Program-made: the position numbers and the translations under genes
Shown: piece by piece, positions 1-10,404 of the stretch
Layout: each line of letters opens with the position of its first letter
Numbering within the stretch: the stretch's first letter is position 1
Source of the DNA: Hippopus hippopus
Taxonomy: Eukaryota > Mollusca > Bivalvia > Cardiida > Cardiidae
DNA length: 64,000 bases
NCBI GenBank assembly: GCA_946811185.2
Contig: OX328105.1
Location: forward strand, 32,801,394-32,865,393
Direction: 5' to 3'
The notes under the pieces: generated by a model
Databases searched by the model: none
The model's input: only the letters and a program-made list of their open reading frames with translations
What the model was told of the DNA's origin: nothing

Positions 1-260
1 TCCTGATTATCTTGTTATGTGCATTTGCTCACTTTTTTGTCGTTGTTATAATTATTTAGTTTTGTTAGGCTTCTGTCGCTTTCGACGATTTTTTTTTCTT
101 TCAAAATTATTGAAGCACCATCTACGCCTTCCGAGGACAGTATTCATGAAATACTGTTTGGAAGAATAACACTGCTTTTAAACAAATGAGGACTGTTTGC
201 TACAATGACCTTTATCAAGTTCTGGAAAAGCGAGACCCTCGCACATCAGAGGTTCTTTCC

Positions 261-463
261 TAATCCATTACCATATTATCCCGAGAAGGCTTTTGAAAAC
301 ATTGCGGTAAAAGAAGAAAATGCTGGTAAACAGCATTTTCTCCTTTTCCCACAATGTTTTCTACTCTATCAAAGACAGAAATCATTTCAGCTACATTTAA
401 TTTGTCCTCTGTAGTGCTTTCAATTTTGATGAGTCAAAAATTTTATGGTTTGGTAAATAGTTA
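261..463 (+). mobile_element. Family A MITE
   Basis: Non-autonomous palindromic element. The left end reads like the ACCACACAATCC half. The centre is a hairpin with arms GAAAATGCTGG and CAGCATTTTC near 316-345. The right end has GGTAAATAGTTA, a variant of GGTAAAGAGTTAA. It shares this layout with tens of copies in the window. Confidence 0.75.
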
Positions 464-587
464 CATTCCTTGATGAACAAAGTCAATCGTCGGTTCTGTT
501 AGCGAATGGACCTGCTACTTTTCCATGAAGCAAGCGTCGAGAGTGAGATTTGTTCAACAGTCGATATGAAATGGAATTGGATCACTG

Positions 588-773
588 TCCTTGTTCACCA
601 ACCATTCTTAAGAACATTCTTAGTCTTATTCTAAAGAATTTTCTAAATTTGAATGTAACACAACTTCAGATTGGCTGAACCAAATGGTTTAGCCAATCAG
701 AAGTTGTGTTTCTTTCTAAATTTAAAATATGACAAAGAATGAAACTAGGAATGTTTGGATAATAACGGGCCCT
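588..773. mobile_element. Family D palindromic MITE
   Basis: Near-perfect palindrome. Outer arms are TTCACCAACCATTCTTAAG and a degraded ATGTTTGGATAA. The centre holds ATTGG at 670-674 facing CCAAT at 693-697 (AGCCAATCAGAAG). This pair of inverted CCAAT boxes matches the NF-Y consensus and recurs in other D copies. Confidence 0.75.
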
Positions 774-956
774 AGATTAATATTACAAGTCCAATACCTT
801 TCGACTAGGAATTTTTGGCTATGGGAAGATTTTTTTTCCCGATCTCATCAATGAAGACCACGATTATTACGAGGTAATTGCGGTAAATGCCATAGTATTT
901 TGCAGAAAAATCATTGATCCACTGCTTCCTTTCCAACGTTGTTACAAGACATTATG

Positions 957-1145
957 TTTATCCACAAGACAAACATGTAGACTTGTCCAAACTGAAAGCA
1001 CTTGCAGATGATTATTCAAATGTGGTTCAAGTGATGAACTTTGTGTTTGATAGAATAAAAAAATATTGATTTCCAGCAATTTGAACTTTCTATGTAGTCT
1101 GATCTTGATCTATACCGTCCGCAAAAGCCCCTATTCCCACCTATG
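957..1145 (-). mobile_element. Family A fragment abutting family B fragment
   Basis: Positions 957-1068 match the reversed A half (AGACTTGTCCAAACTGAAAG, then TTTGATAGAATAAAA) and stop before the hairpin. Positions 1080-1145 match one arm of B (GTCTGATCTTGATC, then CCGTCCGCAAA). It may be a chimera or two truncated insertions. Confidence 0.5.
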
Positions 1146-1238
1146 GCGCTGAGAGGGCAAAGGCATTCTTTATTTGCAATATTAACACTTATTGCCAATA
1201 GAGGCAATCAACGCTAAAATGACTTTTCATCGCTTCTT

Positions 1239-1465
1239 TTAACTCTTTACCAACCGACAAAATTTTAAAGTGGACCAAATTGTAAGAATTTACAGACAAC
1301 AAATTATACGTACATGTAGCACAAATGATGATTTCCGCTGTTTATGATAAGGTAGCAAAACATAGTGGGAAAAGGAGAAACTGCTGTTTGATAGCATTTT
1401 CTCCTTTTCCCACTGCGATTTCAAAAGCCTGCTCTTTGAGGGTCGTATGTGTGGTAAAGAGTTAA
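1239..1465 (-). mobile_element. Family A MITE with TTAA at both ends
   Basis: Starts TTAACTCTTTACCA and ends TGTGGTAAAGAGTTAA, so the TIR and TTAA target are intact. The central hairpin (GGGAAAAGGAGAAACTGC / GCATTTTCTCC) is mismatched in its left arm. TTAA plus a CYC-type end is the target signature of the piggyBac superfamily; that assignment is an inference. Confidence 0.8.
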
Positions 1466-1532
1466 TTTAGGGGAATATAGCGCTCTAATATACAGTCATT
1501 TTTGGAGGCGTATAAAAGATTCAGGAATATCC

Positions 1533-1763
1533 TAACCAGTTTCCACACAATCCGCCCAGTTCTAACGACCCTGAAAAAGAAGGCTTTGAAAACATTTTGG
1601 GAAAAGGAGAAAATGCTGGTAAACAGCATTTTCTCCTTTTTCCACAATGTTTACTAACCTATCAAAGACACAATCATCTCATTATTGAGATATATTTTAT
1701 TTGTCTTCTGCAAGTACTTTCAGTTTGGACAAATCTGAAATTTTGTTGTCTGGTAAAGAGTTA
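1533..1763 (+). mobile_element. Family A MITE
   Basis: Contains the landmarks CCACACAATCCG, AACGACCCTG, the hairpin AAATGCTGG/CAGCATTTTCTCC, ATTTGTCTTCTGCAAG and GGTAAAGAGTTAG. It lies ~70 bp from the preceding A copy and in the opposite orientation. Confidence 0.75.
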
Positions 1764-1902
1764 GTCAGATCGGCCCATGTGGTTTGCAAATGCCCTTACA
1801 GAAAAGTGTTTTTTTTTAACTTAAGTTTACACCTATTGATTTTGCATCAGTCGTACCAAAAGTTCCTCACAATTTCCTATTAACCACGCTCGATGGCTGC
1901 TT

Positions 1903-2048
1903 AAAAGAAACCTCAAAAGCCAAGTAGCGGCCAAAAGTAAACAATGTGGGTGTTGACTGTTAATGCATTTGAATTTAAATCATACCATTTAAATTATTAT
2001 GGGATGACAATCTCTTATTATACGATCGGTCTAAATGTTCGTCAATTT
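1903..2048 (+). mobile_element. Family E, left half only
   Basis: Matches the E terminus (AGTAGCGGCCAAAAGTAAAC) and the inward arm to the ATCATACCATTTAAA and GGTCTAAATGTT segments. The mirror-image half is missing; a diverged D copy follows directly. Confidence 0.6.
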
Positions 2049-2074
2049 TAAAACTAGGTAAAAAACCCCAAACT

Positions 2075-2200
2075 AATGCCAAGTAGCATTCTTAGTATAA
2101 CTCTTAATTTAGAAAGTAATACAATTGGTTTGGCCAATCAGAGATTGTGTTACTTTTAGTTTTTAGACAATTCTCGAAAATAAGGCTACGAATGTAGTTT
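2075..2200. mobile_element. Family D, diverged copy
   Basis: Core GGTTTGGCCAATCAGAGATT with flanking GTAATACAATT and TTGTGTTACTTTT arms. The outer ends are badly eroded. Confidence 0.5.
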
Positions 2201-2204
2201 GAAA

Positions 2205-2820
2205 TGATAGGTGAATACAGCCCAAAGTCGGTGGTTCGAGACAACAAATGATGTACAGAAGAGTATCTAGATAAAATGTAAGGTGGGCATTGATAATGAT
2301 ACATCTTTTTGTATTTTGGACCGGATGCCTACTAATACGACAAATGTTTTGCATCGGCTCTTGCAATCTGCATGAAAAAGTGCAAGCCTAGCGTTTTCTC
2401 TAAGAACTTGGTCTCCATTTCCGTATTCGATCTATTAATGATGCCGTTAAATAAAGTCGGTCCCATTACTTTAAGTCTGGCAACGTGAAAACTTTGTCGC
2501 CAAAAGAATTATGCAAGACTTGCATCGGATAAATATGCATGAAGTTTTCAAATGCCTTGATTGGTTTTAAATTGCTCTCACCGCATTAAAACGTAATGAC
2601 TTCAGTCGCTTTTGCTCTGTTTTCCCCACATCCTGAAAAAATCTGCAAGTATTACAAGGCATTTCAATTTCTGTAATTATAATCTTCGTAATTCTAATAA
2701 CTTTTAAAGTAGATCTATTGCATGCAGGACAACCCTATACAAAAAGTCATTTCTTCCATCTGTCGTTGACGAATGGGATTCAACACGATAAAATATTAGA
2801 AATTTAAAGTCTATTTCAAT
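2205..2820. other. No recognisable feature
   Basis: AT-rich sequence with only short open frames, no repeat shared within the window and no splice-flanked coding signal that I can support. Confidence 0.5.
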
Positions 2821-2822
2821 CT

Positions 2823-3033
2823 TTAACTCTTAGGCTGCTCGGCGCGACTCGGTGCCCGTTTGCAGACAGTGAAGATCAAGATCAGACTGCACTAAACGTG
2901 CAGTCTGATCTTTTATCTACGATGTCCGACATGGTAATTTTTACCGATGAAATCAACTTTGAAATCACAACATTTGGGTTTTCACCATGGGGTGGAAATG
3001 TTCGTGTGATTCATTTAGCAGTTGAAGGGTTAA
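2823..3033. mobile_element. Family B MITE with TTAA ends
   Basis: Begins TTAACTCTTAGGCTGC and ends AAGGGTTAA. The off-centre hairpin is GATCAAGATCAGACTGCACT / GTGCAGTCTGATC near 2875-2912, flanked by CAGACAGTG and ATGTCCGAC. TTAA at both ends suggests a piggyBac-type target. Confidence 0.75.
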
Positions 3034-3094
3034 GAACTATTTAAACATTGATAAACCAATCTCGAATAGACCCTTTTAAACTATTTTTGTAGGC

Positions 3095-3412
3095 TAAAGA
3101 CGGTAGCAAATTATACATGCTAGGTTACAAAATAAATATAGTCCTCTAAAGCACCATTTATTTATAGAAAATATAGTTGAATGGCCTCTGTGTGTTTGTG
3201 GTGCTTTAGAAACAAATCAACATTACCTTTTAGATGTCTTTTGTATCGAAATGCGAGAAATATTTTACTCCGTTCTCTGTCACGTTTCCCTTGTGTAACT
3301 GATTTAAATGCACTCCTTTTCAAAAGCGATACTCTAACTGTTTGGGATAACTAGGAATTATTTCTTGAAGTTGAGTCGTAAAATGTGGGAAAGCAAGAGT
3401 TCTATACCTACA
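3095..3412 (+). pseudogene. Non-LTR retrotransposon ORF2, C-terminal remnant
   Basis: Reading from 3116 gives HARLQNKYSPLKHHLF and then PLCVCGALETNQHYLLDVF before a stop at 3296-3298. The sequence continues in another frame from 3295 (LNALLFKSDTLTVWDN, then a stop). The CxCG...ET..H.LL pattern is the zinc-knuckle-like motif at the C-terminus of many LINE ORF2 proteins, as in I/Nimb-type elements. Upstream reverse transcriptase is absent, so this is a short 3' remnant, frameshifted and not functional. Clade assignment is tentative. Confidence 0.65.
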
Positions 3413-3534
3413 TGTGAATAGTTCTTTGTTGTATCTTTGGATTTATCGTAGGTGCATCAGTAGTTTGGAGAGGAACTCTATAAGCTTTATTTAGCTTTCG
3501 GCCCAATCCTTCCGTAACATGGTCACAAATAAAT

Positions 3535-3800
3535 GAGCATGCACTGACAAGAGGGGGGTTTAATGCATCTCCATGATGCATTACATCGAGCAAGTCATCA
3601 TATTTATCGATCCATAAAATCCATTTTATCTAAGAAGCGACTGAATCATAAGATATAGTGGTCTTTTGACATGCAGAAAACTCATAAATAGTAAAATGTT
3701 TCAGATCAGGTCAGCCTGCACGGAATGCGCAGGCCGACCTGGGTCGATACTTTTTGCAGGTGTATTAAGCCCTCTTTTCACAAAAAATGGCCCAAATATG
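3535..3800 (+). mobile_element. Family C MITE
   Basis: Left end TGAGCATGCACTG, then TTTAATGCATCTCC, the conserved GATCCATAAAATCCATTTT, GACATGCAGAAAA, the hairpin AGGTCAGCCTGC / GCAGGCCGACCT, TCGATACTTTTTGCAG and CCCTCTTTTCACA. Confidence 0.8.
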
Positions 3801-4495
3801 TTTAAACTAAGGCATATTGGACTTGATAATTCATCGGTAGCCCACGGTAACTTTAAGCAGTGAAAAGGCATGGTGTCATCTACGTTATGCATCAACTTTT
3901 TCTCAGTAAAATTTACCGGTAATGACAACAATATCAGCCGCACACAACGTCTTTTGTCTTGCAGAAAACGGCATTAAACACCGGAAACAATAGACATGAA
4001 ACTGACAGGGTTAACTGCAAAGCAAACTGATTTCTTTTTCACCCGATATGATCCTAAAAAAACTATTATTCAGAAATAGGAAAAGGACTCTGAATGCTGG
4101 GGTTTCGTTCACGAATATATCAATAGTTATTGGCGTAGCTGTCTACGCTAGCTTTAGACCTACATTTTGGTATTAGACCTGAATAAATAATTAGTAATTT
4201 GCGATTGGTCAAAATGTGAACATGTTTAGTCTGAGAGCACCTGCAAGCTTTTTCGCAAAGGGTTATGATGAAAGATAATCTGTTTCTTGAACTAATATTA
4301 ATCGTAATGTAATATTTTCTGCGCTACCCTATGACCCATTACTGTACAGTCTACATGTGTTTTAAGACACACAATTTCGGCAAATAACTGCTCCTTTTCA
4401 AATGATGATTTGTTTTAACATCTTATCTTGGACAAAAATCTATCCGAAAATTTTACTTTTCAATTGTATAATACGAAACAAAGCAGGAAAGAGCA

Positions 4496-4497
<2 letters not shown>
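3801..4497. other. No recognisable feature
   Basis: AT-rich unique sequence between a C copy and a microsatellite; nothing in it can be supported as a gene or repeat. Confidence 0.5.
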
Positions 4498-4565
<68 letters not shown>

Positions 4566-4572
4566 GTCTCTC
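4498..4572. repeat. (TC)n-(TATC)n compound microsatellite
   Basis: About 20 TC dinucleotides run directly into about 7 TATC tetranucleotides. Short serine/leucine-rich open frames here are artefacts of the repeat. Confidence 0.98.
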
Positions 4573-4671
4573 CCAATAAATCAATTTCCCATTCAAGAAA
4601 TCTAGAAACGTAAAGATGTATTTCACTTCTAAATTAAGAAAAGTAAATGACGATGTTCTGTGAAATACAAG

Positions 4672-5097
4672 TTAACTCTTTTACCCTTCACCACACAATT
4701 CCGTGTTCTAACGACGACCCTAAAAAGAAAACTTTTGAAAGCATTGTGTGAAAAAAGTAAATGCTGGTTACCAGTATTTTCTCCTTCCCCACAATGTTTT
4801 CTACCAATGTTTTATCATTTGGCTACTTTTGATTTGTAATATGAAAATGCCTTTATTTTGGACAAGTCTAAAATTTGTCGTGGTTAAATAAAAGAGGACA
4901 AAATTTAAGACCCTTTCAACATTGAAAGCATTTATACAAAGAAGAAAGTAAACATGACTATATAGATGGGATTTGTCTTTGACATGGGGAAAAACATTGT
5001 GGTAAAAAATGGAGAAAATGCTGGTAAATATCAGTTCTTAATTTTACTTACAATGGGTCTGAAGCATTCTCAACATGGAGTCGTTTAGTAAAGGCAT
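4672..5097. mobile_element. Two adjacent family A copies, opposite orientation
   Basis: Copy 1 (4672-4896, plus) starts TTAACTCTTTTACCC and has the hairpin AAATGCTGG/CCAGTATTTTCTCC. Copy 2 (about 4900-5097, minus) has AACATTGAAAGCATTT, TTTGTCTTTGACATGG and a damaged hairpin (AAATGCTGGTAAATATCAG). Confidence 0.65.
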
Positions 5098-5109
5098 AAA
5101 ACCTCAACC

Positions 5110-5297
5110 GTTAAATACATCATTCCAGTAAACTTAGCTCCATAATAGTATATTTTCCAAGGTCTTTTTTACCAAATAATTTCACAAAAAGGCAGACATT
5201 GAAGATCCAAGATCAGATTTCACCTCACATGCAGTCTGATCTTGGATCTTCAATGTCCGGGGAAGCAACTTTGGAAAAAGGTATAAACGGGTTAAGG
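5110..5297. mobile_element. Family B MITE
   Basis: Bounded by GTTAAATAC and GGGTTAAGG. The hairpin (ACATTGAAGATCCAAGATC / GATCTTGGATCTTCAATGT, 5197-5257) has an almost perfectly paired ~24-bp stem. Confidence 0.75.
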
Positions 5298-5484
5298 ATT
5301 TAATAGCTTCTTACTCAAATCTCACGGACCAAATTACTACGCCAAAAAAAGAGCTGAAAAGGGAGTCTCCAAAGAGACCTAATTTTCTCGCTAGTACCAG
5401 ATCTATTTCATTTTCTTTGTGGTGCTGTTAATTGACACTCTCGTCACACTTTGTGCTACGTTCCACACTCACATCTCTATTCTG

Positions 5485-5742
5485 TATGAGCCATACTCTA
5501 TGAAGAAGGCGTAATGCACCTGCAGAAATGATCGACCCACATCAGCCTGCGCAGGCTGACATTGGCGAACATCTTTGCCATCAGTCAATTTTCTGCATGA
5601 ACAAAGACCATTCTACCTCATGTTTAAATCGGTTGTTGAACAAAATTGATTTTATGGGTTCATAAATTGTATGAGGATTTGTTTGGTATAATGCATCACG
5701 GAAACACATTAATTAAACTGCCTTTTGTCAGAGCATGGCTCA
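5485..5742 (-). mobile_element. Family C MITE, reversed
   Basis: Runs from ATGAGCCATACTCT to AGAGCATGGCTCAT. The hairpin is shortened to CATCAGCCTGCGCAGGCTGA, so the usual inner loop is missing. GGTATAATGCATCACGG marks the reversed left half. Confidence 0.8.
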
Positions 5743-5774
5743 TATTCAGCTTTGTAAAGTACAGGCTTATACTG

Positions 5775-5962
5775 TTAACCCTTATATTGCAAAACTTGAA
5801 CTATTTACTATTTGACAAGTAGTTTTTTCTTAAGTTCATTTTCGTTAAATGGGTATAAGTGTGATCTTAACAAGTGATAGAGTAGCGGAGAGTGTCGAGC
5901 AAGATCAGACTGCACGTATGTGCTGGCTGATCTTGCCTTACACTCTCCGCATAAACATAAAT
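5775..5962. mobile_element. Family B MITE
   Basis: Left end GTTAACCCTTA; hairpin CGGAGAGTGTCGAGCAAGAT / ATCTTGCCTTACACTCTCCG at 5888-5950. The stem sequence is a variant of the usual CAGTGTAGATCAAGAT type. Confidence 0.65.
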
Positions 5963-6355
5963 GGTCACGAACAGCACGGTAAGTGTTACAGGTACATCCT
6001 TACAGCCAGAGACAAAAAGCGCGGTAGAAATGTGATAGCCTGTAGAATGGTTCAAAATTAAGTGAGCTGTGTAAACATAGATAAATTACCGATATATATA
6101 TATATTGTTTAAGGGATGAATATATATATCGTAAATCTGAGATTTTAAACGTCACAGTAGTGATTTTTTTATGGCCCCAAGAAAATGAAATGCAATTTCT
6201 ATCGTTCGTAATCTATGCAAAGATACAAGAATGGTTATAATTTGATAAACGAAAGACGAAATAAGTTAAAAACTGGCTGAAAAGAGTATAGATGTATATT
6301 TACGGTATTTTGTACAAAACATACTAATATTGGGTAACGCATTTCTCTGAAATAT

Positions 6356-6717
6356 CGGCTGCCTCAGGCTGCTTTCTACACTGCATACATTTAAAAACGC
6401 ACACCTTGGTTTTAGATTAATATCACGGACAAAAATGAATCCGCGACAACGAAAATTCACCATGTCAAATGGCCATATTTTGATGTTCGCGGTGGTCACT
6501 TTATTAACTATGTGAATTTCAGTTTTTGACAACACAAATTCAGGCTTTTGATTTGAGATAAGCTAGTCTATTTATTTGATTTTTATGAAATTTTGGGCAC
6601 TGAGCCATTAAATATGACCGAATGGTGAATTTTCGTTGTCGTGGATTCATTTTAGTCCGAGATATTAATTTAAAACAAAGGTATACGTTTTTAAATGTAC
6701 TCAGTGTACATTCTTCA
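6356..6717. mobile_element. Long-armed palindromic element (single copy)
   Basis: Two arms of ~100 bp are inverted copies. The left carries TTAAAAACGCACACCTTGG and GAATCCGCGACAACGAAAA. The right carries TTTTCGTTGTCGTGGATTC and ACAAAGGTATACGTTTTTAA. A ~150-bp spacer without coding potential separates them. Foldback or MITE architecture; no related copy in the window. Confidence 0.75.
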
Positions 6718-6869
6718 GCCCTGTTTTTGCTCCCGGTTTAGGATCGCGGTGAGTTCCAGTTTAGTGAACCGGAAGTAAATGTATATAACCGTGTCCTGGT
6801 GGAATAATCAGTGTTGCTGCTGCAATACTTCCCAATACATGTTTAAACATCAATTTTCAATGTCCGATA

Positions 6870-7505
6870 TATACTTGTTCTATCAGAAAGCTCTCCTCCG
6901 GGAACACCGTTTACTCGGATAGCTGGGGTCTCAAAGCTACTTCTGCGACCACTGAACTAATACATATGAGCCATGCTCTGCCAAAAGGGGGCTTAATGCA
7001 TCTCCGTAATCCATCACACCGAGCAAACCATTACATACTTATGGATCCATAACAGCCACCTTTTTTAATAATCGACTAAATCATGAGGTAGACTGGTCCT
7101 AAGACATACAGAAAATTGATCAATAACGAAAAGTGTCGGCCCAGGTCAGCCTGCGCGGATTGCGCAGGCTGACCTGGGTCGATACTTTTCGCAAATGCAT
7201 TAAGCCCCCTTTTCACAGAGCACGGCTCATATATTTCATGCGAACGAATGTTCGTTGATCATGGACACCTCAAGCCCTCTTCTACCGTATTGAAGATTCA
7301 TCAAGGCGACGAGTGAACTAATATAGTCCATGCGAACGATTACTCGATTGTGGACACCTCAAGCCTTCTGCTACCGTGTCCGTAATTTAAGTTTCTTTAA
7401 CGCAACCAGTGATCCAGTACATATTATCCAAACAATTACTCATTGATAGTGGAAACCTCAAGCCTTCTTTTATGTTTCCTGCATGCGACAAGTAAACGAA
7501 CCCAT
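6870..7505. repeat. Degenerate ~90-bp tandem repeat, split by a C insertion
   Basis: Units share GCGAACGATTACTCG-like, GGACACCTCAAGCC and GCGAC.AGTGAACTAATA segments. Units start near 6870, 7233, 7322 and 7419. A family C element (6963-7234) lies within the array, so the array is older than that insertion. Confidence 0.6.
6963..7234 (+). mobile_element. Family C MITE with TA flanks
   Basis: Ends TGAGCCATGCTCTG and CACGGCTCA with TA on both outsides. The hairpin GGCCCAGGTCAGCCTGCGCG / GCGCAGGCTGACCTGGGTCG (7138-7182) is almost perfect. One of the best preserved copies. Confidence 0.85.
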
Positions 7506-7629
7506 ATCATCATAACTATTTTCTATCTAACAGTAACTATAAAGCGAAGAATCGATCTCTTTTCCCAAATAAAGTGAACAGCACTCTAGGACAAGAAGCA
7601 TTTATGCATTTTCATAAGACAAGTCGTCG

Positions 7630-7797
7630 CATAAAATGGTTCCATTTGTCTAAAATCCCGCTGAATGATGGTGTAGAATGGTCATTTGACATGCGCAAAA
7701 TCAACGAGGAGCAAAAAGATTCGACCGAGGTCAGCCTGCGAAGACTGAGCAGGCTGACACAGGTCGATATTTTATGCAGATGCATGATGACTGGACT
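7630..7797 (+). mobile_element. Family C, 3' portion
   Basis: Contains AAAATGGTTCCATTTGTCT, TTGACATGCGCAAAATC, hairpin AGGTCAGCCTGCGAAG / GAGCAGGCTGACA and GGTCGATATTTTATGCAGATGCAT. The left TIR and the end of the right TIR are missing. The 111-residue open frame across this segment is not a gene. Confidence 0.65.
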
Positions 7798-7914
7798 AGA
7801 TTTGTACATAAGTACTCATACCCATCTCACTCCTTTCAATACGAAATTTCGCCCATCTAGAAGCAGGGAACATCGACCGCTGTATGTTTTATGTTTAAAG
7901 TCTTTTTAACGATT

Positions 7915-8190
7915 TTTACAGATCCATCACGGCAGCCAGTGCGCGTATCTGTAGTTTCCTTAAGCTTTTCCAGTTACATGTACTTTACAAACAACACTCT
8001 TTCCACGTCACTTGCTTCTTTCCCACATTAACATAGTCATAAAACTGTGTAATGATGAAAGAAGCATGAAAAATGGCGCTATGAGTTTCATCAATCCTTA
8101 GGAAAAAGTGTTTGCCGACAGCAAAGAGTTCGAACTCACAACCCATAATCATTTAGCCTTGTGTGTTGCAACCAAACTATCAGAGCTGAG
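7915..8190 (-). mobile_element. tRNA-derived SINE, decayed
   Basis: On the minus strand the head has an A-box-like TCAGCTCTGATAG and a B-box GAGTTCGAACTC reversed. The body matches other SINEs here (CGGCAGCCAGTGCGC near the tail, TTGCTTCTTTCCCACATTAAC). Confidence 0.5.
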
Positions 8191-8261
8191 CATTTTATAT
8201 TGCTAAGTTGACCCAAATTCGACAATAATCATTCTCACGTTTGATTTACACAAATTAGCAG

Positions 8262-8500
8262 CTCTCTGGGAAAAGGGGGTTTAATGCATCCTCGTTATGC
8301 GGTATAACAAACAAGTTGTTGTATGATATGATTCCATTTTGTCTAAAAACCAGCTAAATCATGGAAGTAGAAGGATCCTTTGATATGCAGAAAATTTACA
8401 AATTAAAAAAAATCGACCCATTCAGTCTGCGAGGACTGTACAGGACATAGGTCGATACTTTTTGCAGATAATTTAAACCTCCTTTTTTAAGAGCATTATA
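8262..8500 (+). mobile_element. Family C MITE
   Basis: GGGAAAAGGGGGTTTAATGCAT, TTCCATTTTGTCTAAAAAC and TCGATACTTTTTGCAG are present. The hairpin is diverged (TTCAGTCTGCGAGGACTGTA) and can no longer pair fully. Confidence 0.7.
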
Positions 8501-8559
8501 CTGTGAATATAGTGATTTCAGCGATGTCAATAAACCTTTAGATTTTGTGAGAGTAAAAA

Positions 8560-8666
8560 TCCTATTTAATCGGACAGAATTCTTGTCAAGATCAGACAGA
8601 ACGTTTAATGTTTGATCTAGACTGCACGAAATAAAGCAATTGAACTTGATCCGAGTGAGCTCAGGA
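8560..8666. mobile_element. Family B fragment
   Basis: GTCAAGATCAGACAGAACG followed by a mutated second arm (GTTTGATCTAGACTGCACG). It lies directly against the next B copy. Confidence 0.5.
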
Positions 8667-8885
8667 TTAACCCTTTAATTTCTAATCGTTAAAATGAAAA
8701 CCTGGTCGGTAATAATAATTGAAATATTTCAATTTCAGAGTAATTTTGTGTTTTTATTCGGAAATATCTGACCATATCGGGCAGTGGCGATCCAAGATCA
8801 GACTGCACGATCTGTGCAGTCTGATCTTAATCTACACTGTACGCAATAAACTAACAGAAGTAGTGCCGAGCGTGCAAAGGATTAA
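8667..8885. mobile_element. Family B MITE with TTAA ends
   Basis: TTAACCCTTTAAT at the left and AAAGGATTAA at the right. Hairpin CGATCCAAGATCAGACTGCA / TGCAGTCTGATCTTAATC at 8787-8837. Complete TTAA-to-TTAA copy. Confidence 0.8.
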
Positions 8886-9432
8886 CGATCCGGTTTTTAC
8901 TCGCACGCATCTAGAGGTAATCAGAGAACGAACGTAGGCGTAACATGGCGGTGAAAATCCCGGGAAAGACAAAACATGTGGCAAAACTCCTCCGAGACCT
9001 TTTGCGGGAAAAGAATTGAGAAAATACTTCTTTGAATCATTGTTTTTGTGTGTGTGCTTTTGCGTTTCTCATGAACAAGAAAATGAAGATTTCTGAAAGA
9101 AGAAAGGGTATCTGGAATCATTATTCCCAGCCCTCCTCCCAAAAACCAATTTGCACTAGTGTTTGATGCCATTTTCAACATTTTATGGGTCAAAACGCGG
9201 CGAAAACAATTTCATCCATTATTCCTTGGTAGGGAAAGGTCCTTTTCATATGCTCCTAGATTTATCCTGTAAAGAACAAGTGTATTTAGTTTGAGTTTAC
9301 AGGCTTATAACATCAATGCAAACATTTTATGATGCTGATGCAAACATAGCTTAAAAAGCAAGTTTGTATGTTCTTACCGCAGATTTGAAGATCTGCAGAC
9401 TGTTGATTGCAAAACTGATGCGGCAGTTACCA

Positions 9433-9684
9433 TATGGCTTGCAACACGCGAAAATGGGCATTCGGACATTTGCGTAAAGTGTCGTCTCGGATCAGTCTGC
9501 GCACCCTCCGATCGTGTGTGATTTTCTGTTTCACTCAAGTCTACTGTAGGACAAAATCTAATGTTGACGTAAAGTGCCGTCTCGGATTAGCCTGCGCGGA
9601 CTGCGCAGGCTGATCTGAGACCACACTGAGACCACACTCTACGCAAATGTCCGAATGCCCCTTATCGCGTGTTGCAGGCCAGAT
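9433..9684. mobile_element. Palindromic MITE with GCAACACGCG ends
   Basis: Arms TGGCTTGCAACACGCGAAAA and ATCGCGTGTTGCAGGCCA, then GGCATTCGGACATTTGCGTA and ACGCAAATGTCCGAATGCC. The inner hairpin is CTCGGATTAGCCTGCGCG / GCGCAGGCTGATCTGAG. A partial direct repeat (GTAAAGTG.CGTCTCGGAT at 9475 and 9571) lies between arm and hairpin. Confidence 0.8.
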
Positions 9685-9689
9685 TATGA

Positions 9690-10195
9690 TGTTCGGCCCT
9701 TAGTACAAGTTGTAATAGGCAGGCTTCTTTCTATAATGTTACTCACAGTGGTTGTAGATTCTTCAGTGCTGTCATTGTTGAATGGACACCCCCTTCGTAA
9801 ATGACATAAACGGTTACAACATATGGGAAATCTGATTTATTGGTAATGAAATCCTGCTGAATCCAAGAAGCCATGGAACGTTATTTCGCTGGCGCACCAG
9901 CATATTAAAGCGAGGCGATATCAGCAAATACTAATTAATAAACTGTGTTACTGCATTTATATGATCAGAACGAGTCCGTTCCATACCAAATGACAAACCC
10001 GGCCAATTTGAGAAAAAAAAATAATTCGGCCAATATCATAAAAGGCTAATATGACTCGGCCAAAACCAAATCCAAAAATGGACGTTAAATCCCGGTCGTT
10101 AATTGATGTAATTGACAACATCAAGTAATTCGTATTGGCCGAGTTATGGGTCAGAGATCTGCGTAGTTAGCCCGAGGCCAAAAGGCCGAGTTACA
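9690..10195. other. No recognisable feature
   Basis: AT-rich sequence with scattered CGGCCAA motifs around 9995-10140 but no clear repeat period, coding frame or TIR. Confidence 0.45.
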
Positions 10196-10197
10196 GG

Positions 10198-10345
10198 GCC
10201 CAGATTTTTTTCGTGGGAGTGTCCTTGAGCAAGACATATGTACAAGGTGCAACCCAGAAAATACGTGAATTTATGAGCCGTTGCTGTGATATGACTGAAA
10301 TAATGTTGAAAGAGGCGTAAAATACAATTCAATCAATCATTTCAT
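10198..10345 (+). mobile_element. SINE, 5'-truncated
   Basis: Body CGTGGGAGTGTCCTTGAGCA and tail GTGATATGACTGAAATAATG then AGAGGCGTAAAATACAATTC match the full SINE at 30.5 kb. The tRNA-like head is missing or unrecognisable. It ends in an (AATC)n-like simple tail. Confidence 0.6.
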
Positions 10346-10404
10346 TACAAGTTCGAGGTCTGACCTCGGACCTTTAAATCGACCAATACAAATTAACTTG
10401 ATTT

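Noticed and set aside
1239..1465. Rho-independent terminator-like hairpin with T run
   Set aside because: The same hairpin occurs tens of times as the centre of MITE family A in a eukaryotic context.
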